From Aphodosoma sp051870875 (GTDB lineage: Bacteria; Bacteroidota; Bacteroidia; Bacteroidales; Paludibacteraceae): DNA of 18,218 nucleotides. The notes below the pieces were generated by a model. The model worked only from the letters and a program-made list of their open reading frames with translations, ran no database searches and was not told the origin of the DNA. Location: contig JBJECG010000003.1 of NCBI GenBank assembly GCA_051870875.1, forward strand, positions 1 to 18,218, in the 5' to 3' direction. Of the stretch, positions 7,601-15,033 are shown one piece after another. Positions within the stretch are counted from its first letter, which is position 1. Each line of letters opens with the position of its first letter. The position numbers were made by a program, and so were the translations under genes.

Positions 7601-8468
7601 TACTAAATGGACTACGGATCAAAGTCGCAACGACATGATTCATAGTATTGTGGTCAACTACCTGCATAAGGTGAAAGAACTGGATGCCAAACTCAAACGT
7701 GCCAAGTTCAATCTTACTATCGGCGATGAGCTGCCGTCTGGCATTATGCAGTTGGCTAAAGTGTACGTTGCCAAAAAACGTAAGATTCGTGTGGGTGACA
7801 AGATGGCCGGCCGGCACGGTAATAAAGGTATTGTATCAAAAGTTGTACGCCAGGAAGATATGCCTTTCCTTGCCGATGGTACACCGGTTGACATTTGTCT
7901 TAATCCGCTCGGCGTGCCTTCGCGTATGAACCTCGGCCAGATATTTGAAGCCGTCCTTGGTTGGGCTGGTCAGGAACTCGGTGTTAAATTCGCAACTCCT
8001 ATTTTTGACGGAGCATCGCTTGACGACCTCAATGAAATGTGCGACAAAGCCGGCGTGCCTCGTTACGGTAAGACCTACCTTTATGATGGCGGTACAGGCG
8101 AACGTTTTGACCAGCCTGCCACTGTAGGTGTAACATACTTCCTGAAACTCGGCCACATGGTTGACGACAAGATGCACGCTCGTTCCATTGGCCCGTATTC
8201 ACTGATCACCCAGCAGCCTCTTGGCGGTAAAGCTCAATTTGGAGGACAACGTTTTGGTGAAATGGAGGTTTGGGCTCTCGAAGCATTCGGTGCTTCAAGT
8301 ATCCTGCAGGAAATTCTTACTGTCAAATCCGATGATGTCGTAGGGCGTGCACGTGCATACGAAGCCATTGTCAAGGGTGATCCAATGCCTCAGGCTGGCA
8401 TCCCTGAATCACTCAATGTATTGCTCCACGAGCTTCGCGGATTGGGCCTCAGCGTCAAACTGGAATAA
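4656..8468 (+). CDS. rpoB: DNA-directed RNA polymerase subunit beta
   Basis: The beta subunit forms one half of the polymerase cleft and the rifampicin pocket. I place the start at ATG 4656, giving 1270 residues that begin MSLHTDSQRINF, the form expected for Bacteroidales. The frame stays open upstream to a TTG at 4566, but that extension would be encoded by the terminator stem. Landmarks: YPDFLEVQLKSF near the N-terminus; the rifampicin region at about 466-499, with Q474, D477, H487, R490, S492 and L494 all of the sensitive type (E. coli Q513, D516, H526, R529, S531, L533); the GRLCPIETPEGPNIGL segment after it; and near the C-terminus GDKMAGRHGNKG and the switch/clamp segment GGKAQFGGQRFGEMEVWALE. 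No frameshift or insertion is seen. A 108-base spacer precedes rpoC. Confidence 0.98.
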   Translation: MSLHTDSQRINFSSIKSQFPYPDFLEVQLKSFRDFFQLDTATEHRKKEGLYNVFAENFPIADTRNNFVLEFLDYYIEPPRYSIEECLRRGLTYSVPLKAKLKLYCTDPDHEDFDTVIQDVYLGPIPYMTEKGTFVINGAERVIVSQLHRSPGVFFGQSVHTNGTKLYSARIIPFRGSWIEFATDINNVMYAYIDRKKKLPVTTLLRAIGYETDKDILETFGLAEEIKVNKTNLKKYIGRRLAARVVKPRIEDFVDEATGEVVTVERTEVILERETELTSAHIQPIIDSGSQTILLHKEDQSFNEYKIIYNTLQKDPSNTEREAVLHIYRQLRNAEPADDQTAREVITGLFFSEKRYDLGEVGRYRINKKLNLSTSMDVRVLTREDIIEIIKYLIELINSKVTVDDIDHLSNRRVRTVGEQLYNQFGVGLARMSRTIRERMNVRDNEVFTPIDLINAKTISSVINSFFGTNALSQFMDQTNPLAEITHKRRLSALGPGGLSRDRAGFEVRDVHYTHYGRLCPIETPEGPNIGLISSLCIYAKINNLGFITTPYRKVENAKVNLNNDEVLYLTAEEEENLVVAQGNAPLNDDGSFVLDKVKARLEADFPLLPPSEVNLMDVAPQQIASIAAALIPFLEHDDANRALMGSNMMRQAVPLLRSEAPIVGTGIEGQLIRDSRTQIMAEGAGVVEFVDASVIRVRYDRSEDEEFVSFEDAVKEYKLPKFVRTNQDTTIDLRPIVRKGDRVTEGQILTEGYSTQNGELALGRNLKVAYIPWKGYNYEDAIVLNERIVREDIFTSVHVSEYSLEVRETKRGMEELTADIPNVSEDATRNLDENGIIRIGAHVVPGDILIGKITPKGETDPTPEEKLLRAIFGDKAGDVKDASLKASPSLRGVIIGKDLYCRAVKSRKDRIADKAVLEKMDADFAQEASALKSVLIEKLMTLVTGKTSQGVKDFMGVDVIPRGVKFTQKVLNDVDFSTVVLTKWTTDQSRNDMIHSIVVNYLHKVKELDAKLKRAKFNLTIGDELPSGIMQLAKVYVAKKRKIRVGDKMAGRHGNKGIVSKVVRQEDMPFLADGTPVDICLNPLGVPSRMNLGQIFEAVLGWAGQELGVKFATPIFDGASLDDLNEMCDKAGVPRYGKTYLYDGGTGERFDQPATVGVTYFLKLGHMVDDKMHARSIGPYSLITQQPLGGKAQFGGQRFGEMEVWALEAFGASSILQEILTVKSDDVVGRARAYEAIVKGDPMPQAGIPESLNVLLHELRGLGLSVKLE

Positions 8469-8494
8469 TTCGCTCGGATTTGACACGCTTCGGA

Positions 8495-8538
8495 CGATGT
8501 GTCGGATGATATAGCTTTTATCAGTTTGTGGCACATCG
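8495..8538 (+). promoter_or_regulatory. Nested stem-loops in the rpoB-rpoC spacer
   Basis: CGATGTGTC (8495-8503) pairs with GGCACATCG (8530-8538) over nine base pairs, one of them G-T. Inside it TGATA (8507-8511) pairs with TATCA (8519-8523). No T-run follows, so it is not a terminator. It may stabilise or punctuate the rpoB-rpoC message. The role is inference; the pairing is visible. Confidence 0.45.
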
Positions 8539-8576
8539 GCATTAATCAATATACAAGTATATAATACATTCAAGAT

Positions 8577-11500
8577 ATGGCTTTCAGAAGAGACAATAAA
8601 ACTAAAACAAACTTTACCAAAATAAGCATCGGTCTTGCTTCTCCGGAAGAGATTCTTGAGGCTTCATATGGTGAGGTCTTGAAACCTGAAACAATCAACT
8701 ATCGCACTTATAAACCTGAACGTGACGGCTTGTTCTGCGAACGCATATTCGGCCCTGTCAAAGACTATGAGTGCCACTGCGGAAAATACAAACGCATCCG
8801 TTATAAAGGCATTGTGTGTGACCGCTGCGGAGTGGAGGTTACAGAGAAAAAAGTCCGCCGCGAACGTTCCGGCCACATACAGCTCGTTGTACCTTGTGCC
8901 CATATTTGGTACTTCAAATCTACTCCGAACAAAATAGGCTATCTGCTTGGTATGCCGTCCAAAAAACTGGATTCGATAGTTTATTACGAAAAATATATCA
9001 TCATTCGTGCCGGAGTGCTTCGTGATGTAGAAGGTGTGGTGGAGGGTGAACTCATAGATGAGGATCGCTATCTGCAGCTGCTTGATATGCTTCCGGGTGA
9101 CAATCAGTATCTCGATGATACCGATGAAAACAAGTTTGTCTGCAAGATGGGGGCTGAAGCCATCTACGATTTGCTTGCCGGTCTCGACCTTGACAAACTT
9201 TCTTACGAACTTCGTGACCAGGCCAGCAAAGATACATCGCAACAGCGTAAGACCGAGGCTCTCAAACGCCTTAATGTGGTTGAATCGTTCCGTGCAGCTC
9301 GTCATCGCAATCGTCCGGAATGGATGATTCTCAAGACTTTGCCTGTCATCCCTCCGGAACTTCGTCCGCTTGTGCCGCTCGATGGAGGACGGTTTGCCAC
9401 ATCTGACCTTAACGACCTTTACCGTAGGGTAATCATACGAAACAACAGGCTGAAGCGTCTTATTGAAATCAAGGCTCCCGAAGTTATTCTGCGCAATGAA
9501 AAACGCATGCTTCAAGAGGCTGTCGACTCGCTTATCGACAACTCTCGCAAGTCAAATGCCATGAAAACTGACTCGAACCGCCCGCTCAAATCACTTACAG
9601 ACAGCCTGAAAGGCAAGCAGGGACGTTTCCGTCAGAACCTCCTCGGTAAACGTGTCGACTATTCCGCCCGTTCGGTTATCGTTGTCGGTCCTGAGCTTCA
9701 GATGCACGAGTGCGGATTACCTAAAGATATGGCTGCCGAACTTTACAAACCGTTCATTATACGCAAACTTATCGAACGCGGTATAGTGAAAACCGTAAAA
9801 TCGGCCAAGAAATTCATCGACAGGAAAGACCCTGTGGTTTGGGATATCCTCGAACATGTGATGAAAGGTCATCCTGTGCTCCTCAACCGTGCCCCTACGC
9901 TGCACCGTCTTGGTATTCAGGCGTTCCAACCAAAGATGATTGAAGGTAAGGCTATACAGCTCCATCCGCTCGCATGTACTGCGTTCAATGCAGACTTCGA
10001 TGGTGACCAGATGGCGGTACACCTGCCTCTCGGAAATGAGGCCGTGCTTGAGGCTCAGATGCTTATGCTTGCTTCACACAATATCCTAAACCCGGCCAAC
10101 GGTTCGCCTATCACTGTACCTTCGCAGGACATGGTGCTCGGCCTTTATTATATTACAAAACCCCGTAAAGGTGTGAAGGGTGAAGGTCTGACTTTCTATT
10201 CTCCTGAAGAGGTGGAAATTGCCTACAACGAAGGTGTTGCCGATATCCACGCCATCATCAATGTCCGTACTCATGACATCGATGAAGAAGGTAAGGATGT
10301 GGTGCGCATCATCAAAGACACTACCGTCGGACGTGTCCTCGTCAACAAGTTCGTGCCGCGCGAATGCGGTTATCTCAATGAACTGCTGTCCAAAAAATCA
10401 CTCCGCAACGTCATCAGCCGCGTGATTGAGACCTGCGGTGTGGCTCGTACAGCCCGATTCCTTGATGACATCAAGAATATGGGCTATTATATGGCGTTCC
10501 GCGGTGGCCTTTCTTTCAACCTTGCTGACGTTATCATCCCTGACGAGAAAGAAAAACTCGTCAACGCCGGTTATGAAGAGGTCGAAAACATCATGAATGA
10601 CTATAACATGGGTTATATCACCAATAATGAACGCTACAACCAAATCATTGATACTTGGACCCGTGTCAACAGTGAACTTACAAATGTCGTGATGAAGCAG
10701 CTTTCTGGTGACAATCAAGGTTTCAATTCCGTCTATATGATGCTTGATTCCGGTGCTCGTGGTTCCCGTGAGCAGATTCGCCAGCTGTCAGGTATGCGTG
10801 GCCTTATGGCCAAACCTCAGAAAGCAGGAGCCGAGGGTGGTCAAATCATTGAGAACCCTATCTTGGCTAACTTTAAGGAAGGCTTGTCTGTGCTCGAGTA
10901 CTTTATCTCTACCCACGGTGCCCGTAAGGGTCTTGCGGATACCGCTTTGAAAACCGCTGATGCAGGTTATCTTACACGCCGTCTTGTCGATGTGTCGCAC
11001 GATGTTATTATCACCGAAGAGGATTGTGGTACGCTCCGCGGTCTTGTGGCTACCGAGATCAAGAACAACGAAGAGGTAGTGGCTTCTCTCGAAGAACGCA
11101 TACTTGGCCGTGTGTCTGTTCATGATGTCGTTGACCCGTTGACAGGTGAACTTATTGTCGCTGCAGGAGAAGAGATTGTCGAATCTGCTGCAAAGCGTAT
11201 CCAGAATTCCCCGATCGAACGTGTGGAAATCCGTTCGGTACTTACTTGCGAATCGCGTCACGGTGTCTGTGCCAAATGTTACGGCCGTAACCTTGCTACC
11301 GGACGCCTGGTCAACAAAGGAGAGGCTGTCGGGGTTATTGCTGCGCAGTCTATCGGTGAGCCCGGTACCCAGCTGACTCTCCGTACATTCCACGTCGGTG
11401 GTGTGGCTTCCAATATAGCTGTTGACAACGGTATCGTTTCAAAGTACGACGGCCGTCTTGATATTGACGAGTTGCGTACTGTTGATGTGGCCGATGGTGA

Positions 11501-12875
11501 CAATAAATATCAGGTGGTCGTAGGTCGTCTGGCCGAAGCTCGTATTATCGACAACAATACCGGTATTGCACTTACTACACAAAATATACCTTACGGTTCC
11601 AAACTCTTCATACCTAATGGTTCTCAAATCAAGAAGGGTGACAAGATTTGTGAATGGGATCCGTTCAATGCTGTGATCGTGTCCGAAGTCGAAGGTAAAA
11701 TCGAGTTTGAGGCGATGATTGACGGTACCACCTATAAGAAAGAGTCTGACGAAACTACCGGACTGCTCGAGAAGATTATAATCGAGTCTAAAGACAAGAC
11801 CAAAGTCCCTGCCGCTCATATTGTTGACAAGGAGGGTAATATACTTAAAACTTACAATCTCCCTGTAGGAGCCCATTTGGTTGTTGACAATGGACAGAAA
11901 GTGAAGTCTGGTGATTTACTCGTCAAGATTCCGCGTGCTGTAGGCAAAGCTGGTGATATCACCGGAGGTCTGCCTCGTGTTACCGAACTCTTCGAGGCTC
12001 GTAACCCGTCGAATCCTGCTGTCGTTGCCGAAATCGACGGTGAAGTCACTTTCGGCAAACTCAAACGCGGTAACCGTGAGATTATCGTTACGTCAAAAAC
12101 CGGCGAGGAGAAAAAATATCTTGTACCGCTTTCAAAACAGCTTCTTGTTCAGGATAATGACTATGTACGTGCCGGTACTCCTCTTTCGGATGGAGCCATC
12201 ACTCCGTCGGATATTCTTGCCATCAAAGGACCTACCGCAGTACAGGAGTATATTGTAAACGAAGTACAGGATGTGTACCGTCTACAAGGTGTGAAGATCA
12301 ACGACAAGCATTTCGAGGTTATCGTCCGTCAGATGATGCGTAAGGTACAGATTGCAGATCCGGGCGATTCTCGCTTCCTTGAAGGTCAGGTGGTTGACAA
12401 AATCGAGTTTATGGAGGAGAATGACCGCTTGTGGGGACGCAAGGTGGTTGTTGATGCAGGAGATTCTACCGTATTCCAGAATGGTCAGATTGTTACTGCA
12501 CGACGCCTTCGCGATGAAAATTCGTCACTCCGCCGTCGCGACCTCCGCCTGGTTGAAACCCGCGATGTAATGCCTGCTACTTCCATACAGATGTTACAAG
12601 GCATTACCCGTGCAGCCCTCCAGACTTCGAGCTTCATGTCGGCTGCATCATTCCAGGAAACACCAAAAGTCCTTAATGAGGCGGCTATCAATGCTAAGGT
12701 TGACTATCTCGAAGGCATGAAAGAGAACGTAATCGTAGGTCATAAGATACCTGCCGGTACAGGTCTCCGTGAGTATGACAACCTTATCGTGGCATCTAAA
12801 GACGAATATCTCAAAATGTCTGAGGCGGGAAAATCCGTTACTGATCTCAGGCAGATAGCCGAAGAGGCAAAATAA
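8577..12875 (+). CDS. rpoC: DNA-directed RNA polymerase subunit beta'
   Basis: The beta' subunit carries the catalytic magnesium site and most of the clamp. The 1432-residue product matches the length usual for Bacteroidales. The N-terminal zinc ribbon has C66, C68, C81 and C84. The catalytic loop NADFDGDQMAVH starts at N471, so D473, D475 and D477 hold the metal. The second zinc site uses C817, C891, C898 and C901. The trigger-loop region SIGEPGTQLTLRTFH lies at 925-939. The C-terminus ends in a short acidic and basic tail (QIAEEAK). The start ATG at 8577 gives MAFRRDNKTKTNF. It is the last gene of the block, and tandem hairpins with a strong terminator follow it. No frameshift, intein or lineage-odd insertion is apparent. 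Confidence 0.98.
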   Translation: MAFRRDNKTKTNFTKISIGLASPEEILEASYGEVLKPETINYRTYKPERDGLFCERIFGPVKDYECHCGKYKRIRYKGIVCDRCGVEVTEKKVRRERSGHIQLVVPCAHIWYFKSTPNKIGYLLGMPSKKLDSIVYYEKYIIIRAGVLRDVEGVVEGELIDEDRYLQLLDMLPGDNQYLDDTDENKFVCKMGAEAIYDLLAGLDLDKLSYELRDQASKDTSQQRKTEALKRLNVVESFRAARHRNRPEWMILKTLPVIPPELRPLVPLDGGRFATSDLNDLYRRVIIRNNRLKRLIEIKAPEVILRNEKRMLQEAVDSLIDNSRKSNAMKTDSNRPLKSLTDSLKGKQGRFRQNLLGKRVDYSARSVIVVGPELQMHECGLPKDMAAELYKPFIIRKLIERGIVKTVKSAKKFIDRKDPVVWDILEHVMKGHPVLLNRAPTLHRLGIQAFQPKMIEGKAIQLHPLACTAFNADFDGDQMAVHLPLGNEAVLEAQMLMLASHNILNPANGSPITVPSQDMVLGLYYITKPRKGVKGEGLTFYSPEEVEIAYNEGVADIHAIINVRTHDIDEEGKDVVRIIKDTTVGRVLVNKFVPRECGYLNELLSKKSLRNVISRVIETCGVARTARFLDDIKNMGYYMAFRGGLSFNLADVIIPDEKEKLVNAGYEEVENIMNDYNMGYITNNERYNQIIDTWTRVNSELTNVVMKQLSGDNQGFNSVYMMLDSGARGSREQIRQLSGMRGLMAKPQKAGAEGGQIIENPILANFKEGLSVLEYFISTHGARKGLADTALKTADAGYLTRRLVDVSHDVIITEEDCGTLRGLVATEIKNNEEVVASLEERILGRVSVHDVVDPLTGELIVAAGEEIVESAAKRIQNSPIERVEIRSVLTCESRHGVCAKCYGRNLATGRLVNKGEAVGVIAAQSIGEPGTQLTLRTFHVGGVASNIAVDNGIVSKYDGRLDIDELRTVDVADGDNKYQVVVGRLAEARIIDNNTGIALTTQNIPYGSKLFIPNGSQIKKGDKICEWDPFNAVIVSEVEGKIEFEAMIDGTTYKKESDETTGLLEKIIIESKDKTKVPAAHIVDKEGNILKTYNLPVGAHLVVDNGQKVKSGDLLVKIPRAVGKAGDITGGLPRVTELFEARNPSNPAVVAEIDGEVTFGKLKRGNREIIVTSKTGEEKKYLVPLSKQLLVQDNDYVRAGTPLSDGAITPSDILAIKGPTAVQEYIVNEVQDVYRLQGVKINDKHFEVIVRQMMRKVQIADPGDSRFLEGQVVDKIEFMEENDRLWGRKVVVDAGDSTVFQNGQIVTARRLRDENSSLRRRDLRLVETRDVMPATSIQMLQGITRAALQTSSFMSAASFQETPKVLNEAAINAKVDYLEGMKENVIVGHKIPAGTGLREYDNLIVASKDEYLKMSEAGKSVTDLRQIAEEAK

Positions 12876-12895
12876 AATCCGATTCGTTTGAAAGC

Positions 12896-12913
12896 ACTGC
12901 CGCTGTCGGCAGT
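12896..12913 (+). other. Compact hairpin after rpoC
   Basis: ACTGCCG (12896-12902) pairs perfectly with CGGCAGT (12907-12913) around the loop CTGT. It stands 20 bases after the rpoC stop and 9 bases before the terminator stem. It has no T-tract of its own and probably protects the 3' end or helps pausing. Confidence 0.5.
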
Positions 12914-12922
12914 ATAAATGCA

Positions 12923-12975
12923 ACGGACTGTATCCTTGAAACTGAAAAAGTTTCCTTTGGGTACAGTCCGTTTTT
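12923..12975 (+). terminator. Intrinsic terminator of the rpoBC operon
   Basis: The outer stem ACGGACTGTATCC (12923-12935) pairs with the strand ending at 12970-12971 over 13 base pairs, one of them G-T. Within it GAAACT pairs with AGTTTC around GAAAA. Five T residues (12971-12975) follow. The strength and the position 48 bases after rpoC make it the end of the operon. Confidence 0.88.
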
Positions 12976-13267
12976 GTATTTGCCGTTGAAAAGGCAAAAT
13001 AAGGCAGAAAATTCCGGCTCTTTTTCAAGTATGCATGCAAAGCTCTGGATTTTGTCAGCTCTTATCTCAGCTGGCTTTGGTGTCTGCTTGCTTTTTCGGA
13101 AATTGGGAATCAGACAATTCTGTTTTTGCAATGCTATGTCATAAACTAACGCGCTCAATTGACTAATTTATAACGATAATATTCTGTTTATGTCTTGTCT
13201 TGGATAATCAGAAACTATGGAAATTGAAATGAGATGAGTTATATGTGATTGGAGTCGTGAGGATAAA

Positions 13268-13296
13268 TTTACATCTGTCATTTCTGCAGGTGTAAA
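13268..13296. repeat. Inverted repeat upstream of the lipoprotein promoter region
   Basis: TTTACATCTG (13268-13277) is the reverse complement of CAGGTGTAAA (13287-13296) except for one T-G position, with a nine-base spacer TCATTTCTG. It lies about 50 bases upstream of the first TAnnTTTG element. It could be an operator or an RNA hairpin; the sequence alone does not decide. Confidence 0.5.
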
Positions 13297-13305
13297 GAAA
13301 GGGAC

Positions 13306-13329
13306 GTTTGTTTTGCCATTTTTACAAAC
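13306..13329. repeat. Second inverted repeat in the same intergenic region
   Basis: GTTTGT (13306-13311) is the reverse complement of ACAAAC (13324-13329) around a twelve-base AT-rich spacer. It sits between the longer repeat and the promoter element at 13346. With six-base arms it could be chance in AT-rich DNA. Confidence 0.35.
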
Positions 13330-13345
13330 AATGCAACGGAAATTG

Positions 13346-13353
13346 TACTTTTG
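13346..13353 (+). promoter_or_regulatory. Bacteroidota -7 element (TAnnTTTG), upstream copy
   Basis: TACTTTTG fits TAnnTTTG exactly. A TTTTG at 13311-13315 is too far upstream (30 bases) to be a normal -33 partner. Transcription from here would start near 13360 and give a leader of about 185 bases for the lipoprotein gene. Confidence 0.4.
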
Positions 13354-13410
13354 TATTATAATGATGATGTTTTTCTTGCTTTTGGATATCTGCCATTCGG
13401 AAAAATTCAT

Positions 13411-13418
13411 TAATTTTG
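13411..13418 (+). promoter_or_regulatory. Likely promoter -7 element of the lipoprotein gene
   Basis: TAATTTTG followed by CA is the most typical form of the Bacteroidota TAnnTTTG element. Transcription would start near 13425, about 120 bases before the lipoprotein ATG. The -33 position is weak: the nearest TTTG (13381-13384) is 26 bases away, longer than the usual 19-21. Confidence 0.5.
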
Positions 13419-13545
13419 CATTCGGATTGTTTCTTGGAATGTAACTGCCTGATGTATGTTGATAGACGGCTGGGGATGGCAGCATGGTTTTGCCGGAGAC
13501 AAGTATATTGGTGACTGCTAATCTTTATTGAAATATTTTTATGTC

Positions 13546-14316
13546 ATGAAAACATTGGAAAACATTATGGTGGCGGCTGTTGCCGTCTTGTCCTGTATCG
13601 GCTTCAGTGCCTGCGAGAAACAGAAAGACAACAAATTGCTGAAACAAATCGATGCAGATGTTTATGTAAACAATATGTCTGCCCAGAAGGTTACCTTTAC
13701 TTTCTCGTATGACGGGAAAGGTAATGTGGTATCGCTCATGTTTTGTGATGACAGAGGTGAAATCGTTCCTGAAAGTAGTCAATTCGTGTGGAGCGGCAAT
13801 ACCATGAAAGTTGTCGAAGATGGTGAAGAGACTTTATTGTATACGGTTGCCGACGGGCGGATTCGGACCGGAAGTTCCGATGGCGAGGAAATTGTATGGT
13901 ATGGGTATAATTCATCGAAACAGTTGGTGGATTATGTTGTTGACGGGATGAAAATCAAGTTGGATTGGAATGGTGATAAATTGACACATTTACATTATTC
14001 GAAAAATGATGACGCATCGGATCCGGGAGCCGATATGAATTTGGGGTATGGCAATATGAAATGTGAAGGCTATGTGCCGGTTTTATTGTTTCTTATGTTC
14101 GGCGAATTTGACATGGAATCGATTTTCTCTTTGGCACAGCCTGAAATTGTAGGCATGACATTGAAGCAATTGCCTGTTTCCATTGAAACGGAAGATCTGT
14201 CGCTTCAATGCTCTTATCAATTGGATAAAGAGGGATATATAGAGTCGATGAAACTTGATCTGCCGGATATTGGTCTGGGTTCAATGTATATGAATATCAG
14301 CATGAAGTGGGAATAG
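13546..14316 (+). CDS. Putative lipoprotein, Bacteroidota type, function unknown
   Basis: I do not recognise a function. I choose ATG 13546 (256 residues) because it puts a proper lipoprotein signal at the N-terminus; the frame stays open to a TTG at 13528. Residues 1-22 are MKTLENI plus a hydrophobic stretch ending GFSA, and C23 is the predicted lipidated cysteine, followed by the charged CEKQKDN. No clear surface-export signal follows. The mature part is rich in beta-prone segments with YDGKGNV, NSSKQLVDY and LDWNGDKLT patterns, which recall the strand-turn repeats of Bacteroidota lipoproteins such as the DUF4595 group; that link is a guess. Two short hydrophobic stretches near the middle (about 180-190) may be buried strands. 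It is most likely attached to the outer membrane facing the periplasm. It converges on the PepSY-like gene and shares its terminator. Confidence 0.75.
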   Translation: MKTLENIMVAAVAVLSCIGFSACEKQKDNKLLKQIDADVYVNNMSAQKVTFTFSYDGKGNVVSLMFCDDRGEIVPESSQFVWSGNTMKVVEDGEETLLYTVADGRIRTGSSDGEEIVWYGYNSSKQLVDYVVDGMKIKLDWNGDKLTHLHYSKNDDASDPGADMNLGYGNMKCEGYVPVLLFLMFGEFDMESIFSLAQPEIVGMTLKQLPVSIETEDLSLQCSYQLDKEGYIESMKLDLPDIGLGSMYMNISMKWE

Positions 14317-14335
14317 GGGCTCTTGTGCCGATTGC

Positions 14336-14356
14336 GGGGGCTGTCATATTGCCCCC
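14336..14356. repeat. GC-only inverted repeat after the lipoprotein gene
   Basis: GGGGGC (14336-14341) and GCCCCC (14351-14356) are exact reverse complements around a nine-base loop. The repeat lies between the lipoprotein stop and the terminator stem, and may add a second RNA hairpin at the 3' end of the message. Confidence 0.4.
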
Positions 14357-14363
14357 CGGTACC

Positions 14364-14407
14364 AAAAAAAGCGGCATGCAACACCAATTGTTGCATGCCG
14401 CCTTTTT
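14364..14407. terminator. Bidirectional intrinsic terminator between convergent genes
   Basis: A 13-base-pair perfect stem, GCGGCATGCAACA (14371-14383) with its complement at 14389-14401, encloses CCAAT. Seven A residues flank it on the left (14364-14370) and five T residues on the right (14403-14407). It can therefore act on both strands, for the lipoprotein gene ending at 14316 and for the PepSY-like gene ending at 14443. Confidence 0.9.
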
Positions 14408-14442
14408 GAATGTTATGTCTTGATTTTGATTGTCTCTGTCCG

Positions 14443-14898
14443 TTAGTAGTCGATGCGGACGAAGTTCCCGCCTTTGTCGAATACTAAATCGAGGTCATTG
14501 TTTAGTTCGACTTCGTAGCCGTTGCGCTTTTTTTCTATTTTGACGATGAAGTTGTTGGAATACTGTTCTCTTACATAGTTGAGAATGTTGGCGGGTATGA
14601 TAGCATCCGGTACGGGGCTGTGGTTGCAGTCTATGTCAGTCCATTCACCGTTTTTGTTGAAGTCTATCTCCACTCCGCAGTCGAGGGTCACGTCGTATTC
14701 TTTTCCGAAGAAGGAATCGTGTTCCATGGTCACTCTTAGTATTCCGCAATCAGGAAAGTGTGTTTTCAGGAAACTCTTGGATGCGCTCGGGATATTTTCC
14801 GGTTCAATGGTACGTCCGTTGTCGCAAGCAGAAAGACCCACTACAGAAGTTAGTGCCAGTACAAAGGTCGCGAATGCTTGAAAGAATTGCTTTTTCAT
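14443..14898 (-). CDS. PepSY-like domain lipoprotein
   Basis: The 151-residue product starts with MKKQFF and a hydrophobic segment (about 5-22), then a good lipobox GLSAC with C25 as the predicted lipidated residue. The mature part is a PepSY-like domain (the Bacteroidota family formerly described as similar to a beta-lactamase inhibitor protein). It begins ENIPSASKSFLKTHFPD (about 34-50), followed by VEIDFNKNGEWTDIDC and a second copy of the pattern with GYEVELNNDLDLVFDKGGNF near the C-terminus. Such small domains bind or inhibit partners in the envelope, but no partner is known here. It lies 135 bases downstream of clpB on the same strand. I see no clean TAnnTTTG promoter, only AATTTTTG (+ strand 14989-14996) within the clpB terminator loop, so it may rely on readthrough. 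Confidence 0.88.
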   Translation of the reverse strand: MKKQFFQAFATFVLALTSVVGLSACDNGRTIEPENIPSASKSFLKTHFPDCGILRVTMEHDSFFGKEYDVTLDCGVEIDFNKNGEWTDIDCNHSPVPDAIIPANILNYVREQYSNNFIVKIEKKRNGYEVELNNDLDLVFDKGGNFVRIDY

Positions 14899-14928
14899 AG
14901 TTGTATAAATTTGCTGTTAGTAATAGTC

Positions 14929-14959
14929 CCAATATCTCATATGACAGGGGAAATATTGG
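14929..14959. repeat. Inverted repeat upstream of the PepSY-like gene
   Basis: CCAATAT (14929-14935) is the exact reverse complement of ATATTGG (14953-14959). The spacer contains the palindrome TCATATGA (14937-14944). It lies 31-61 bases before the start codon, where an operator or a leader hairpin would act. Arms of seven bases in AT-rich DNA allow chance. Confidence 0.35.
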
Positions 14960-14977
14960 TTTCACTGTATTGACAGC

Positions 14978-15018
14978 AAAGAGTGTGCCAAAAATTGATG
15001 GCAGATGACACACTCTTT
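14978..15018 (-). terminator. Probable terminator hairpin of clpB
   Basis: On the minus strand AAAGAGTGTG (15018-15009) pairs with CACACTCTTT (14987-14978) over ten base pairs, 16 bases after the clpB stop. The loop is about 21 bases, and the T-run is short and partly within the stem. Termination is therefore probably incomplete, leaving readthrough into the PepSY-like gene possible. Confidence 0.55.
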
Positions 15019-15033
15019 ATCGCATTGCAGGCT

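Larger units (their letters stand above)
12976..13545. other. 570-base intergenic region without a convincing gene
   Basis: No reading frame here on either strand looks like a protein: the frames are short, AT-driven and lack recognisable motifs. The region holds a small hairpin TTTGCC/GGCAAA (12979-12998), two stem-loops (13268-13296 and 13306-13329) and two TAnnTTTG promoter elements (13346 and 13411). The part from about 13000 to 13260 shows nothing I can name. The region separates the rpoBC terminator from the lipoprotein gene and probably contains that gene's promoter and any operator. Confidence 0.6.

Noticed and set aside
13361..13444. A 27-codon hydrophobic plus-strand frame starting ATGATGATG right after a TAnnTTTG element
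   Set aside because: It would be nearly leaderless and contains the second promoter element; chance is likely without conservation data.
13168..13485. A 105-codon minus-strand frame in the rpoC-lipoprotein spacer
   Set aside because: AT-driven composition with an isoleucine and asparagine/lysine excess, no motif, and it runs through the promoter elements and stem-loops.
12976..13545. CRISPR, insertion sequence or attachment site
   Set aside because: No regularly spaced direct repeats, no transposase remnant and no target-site duplication were seen.
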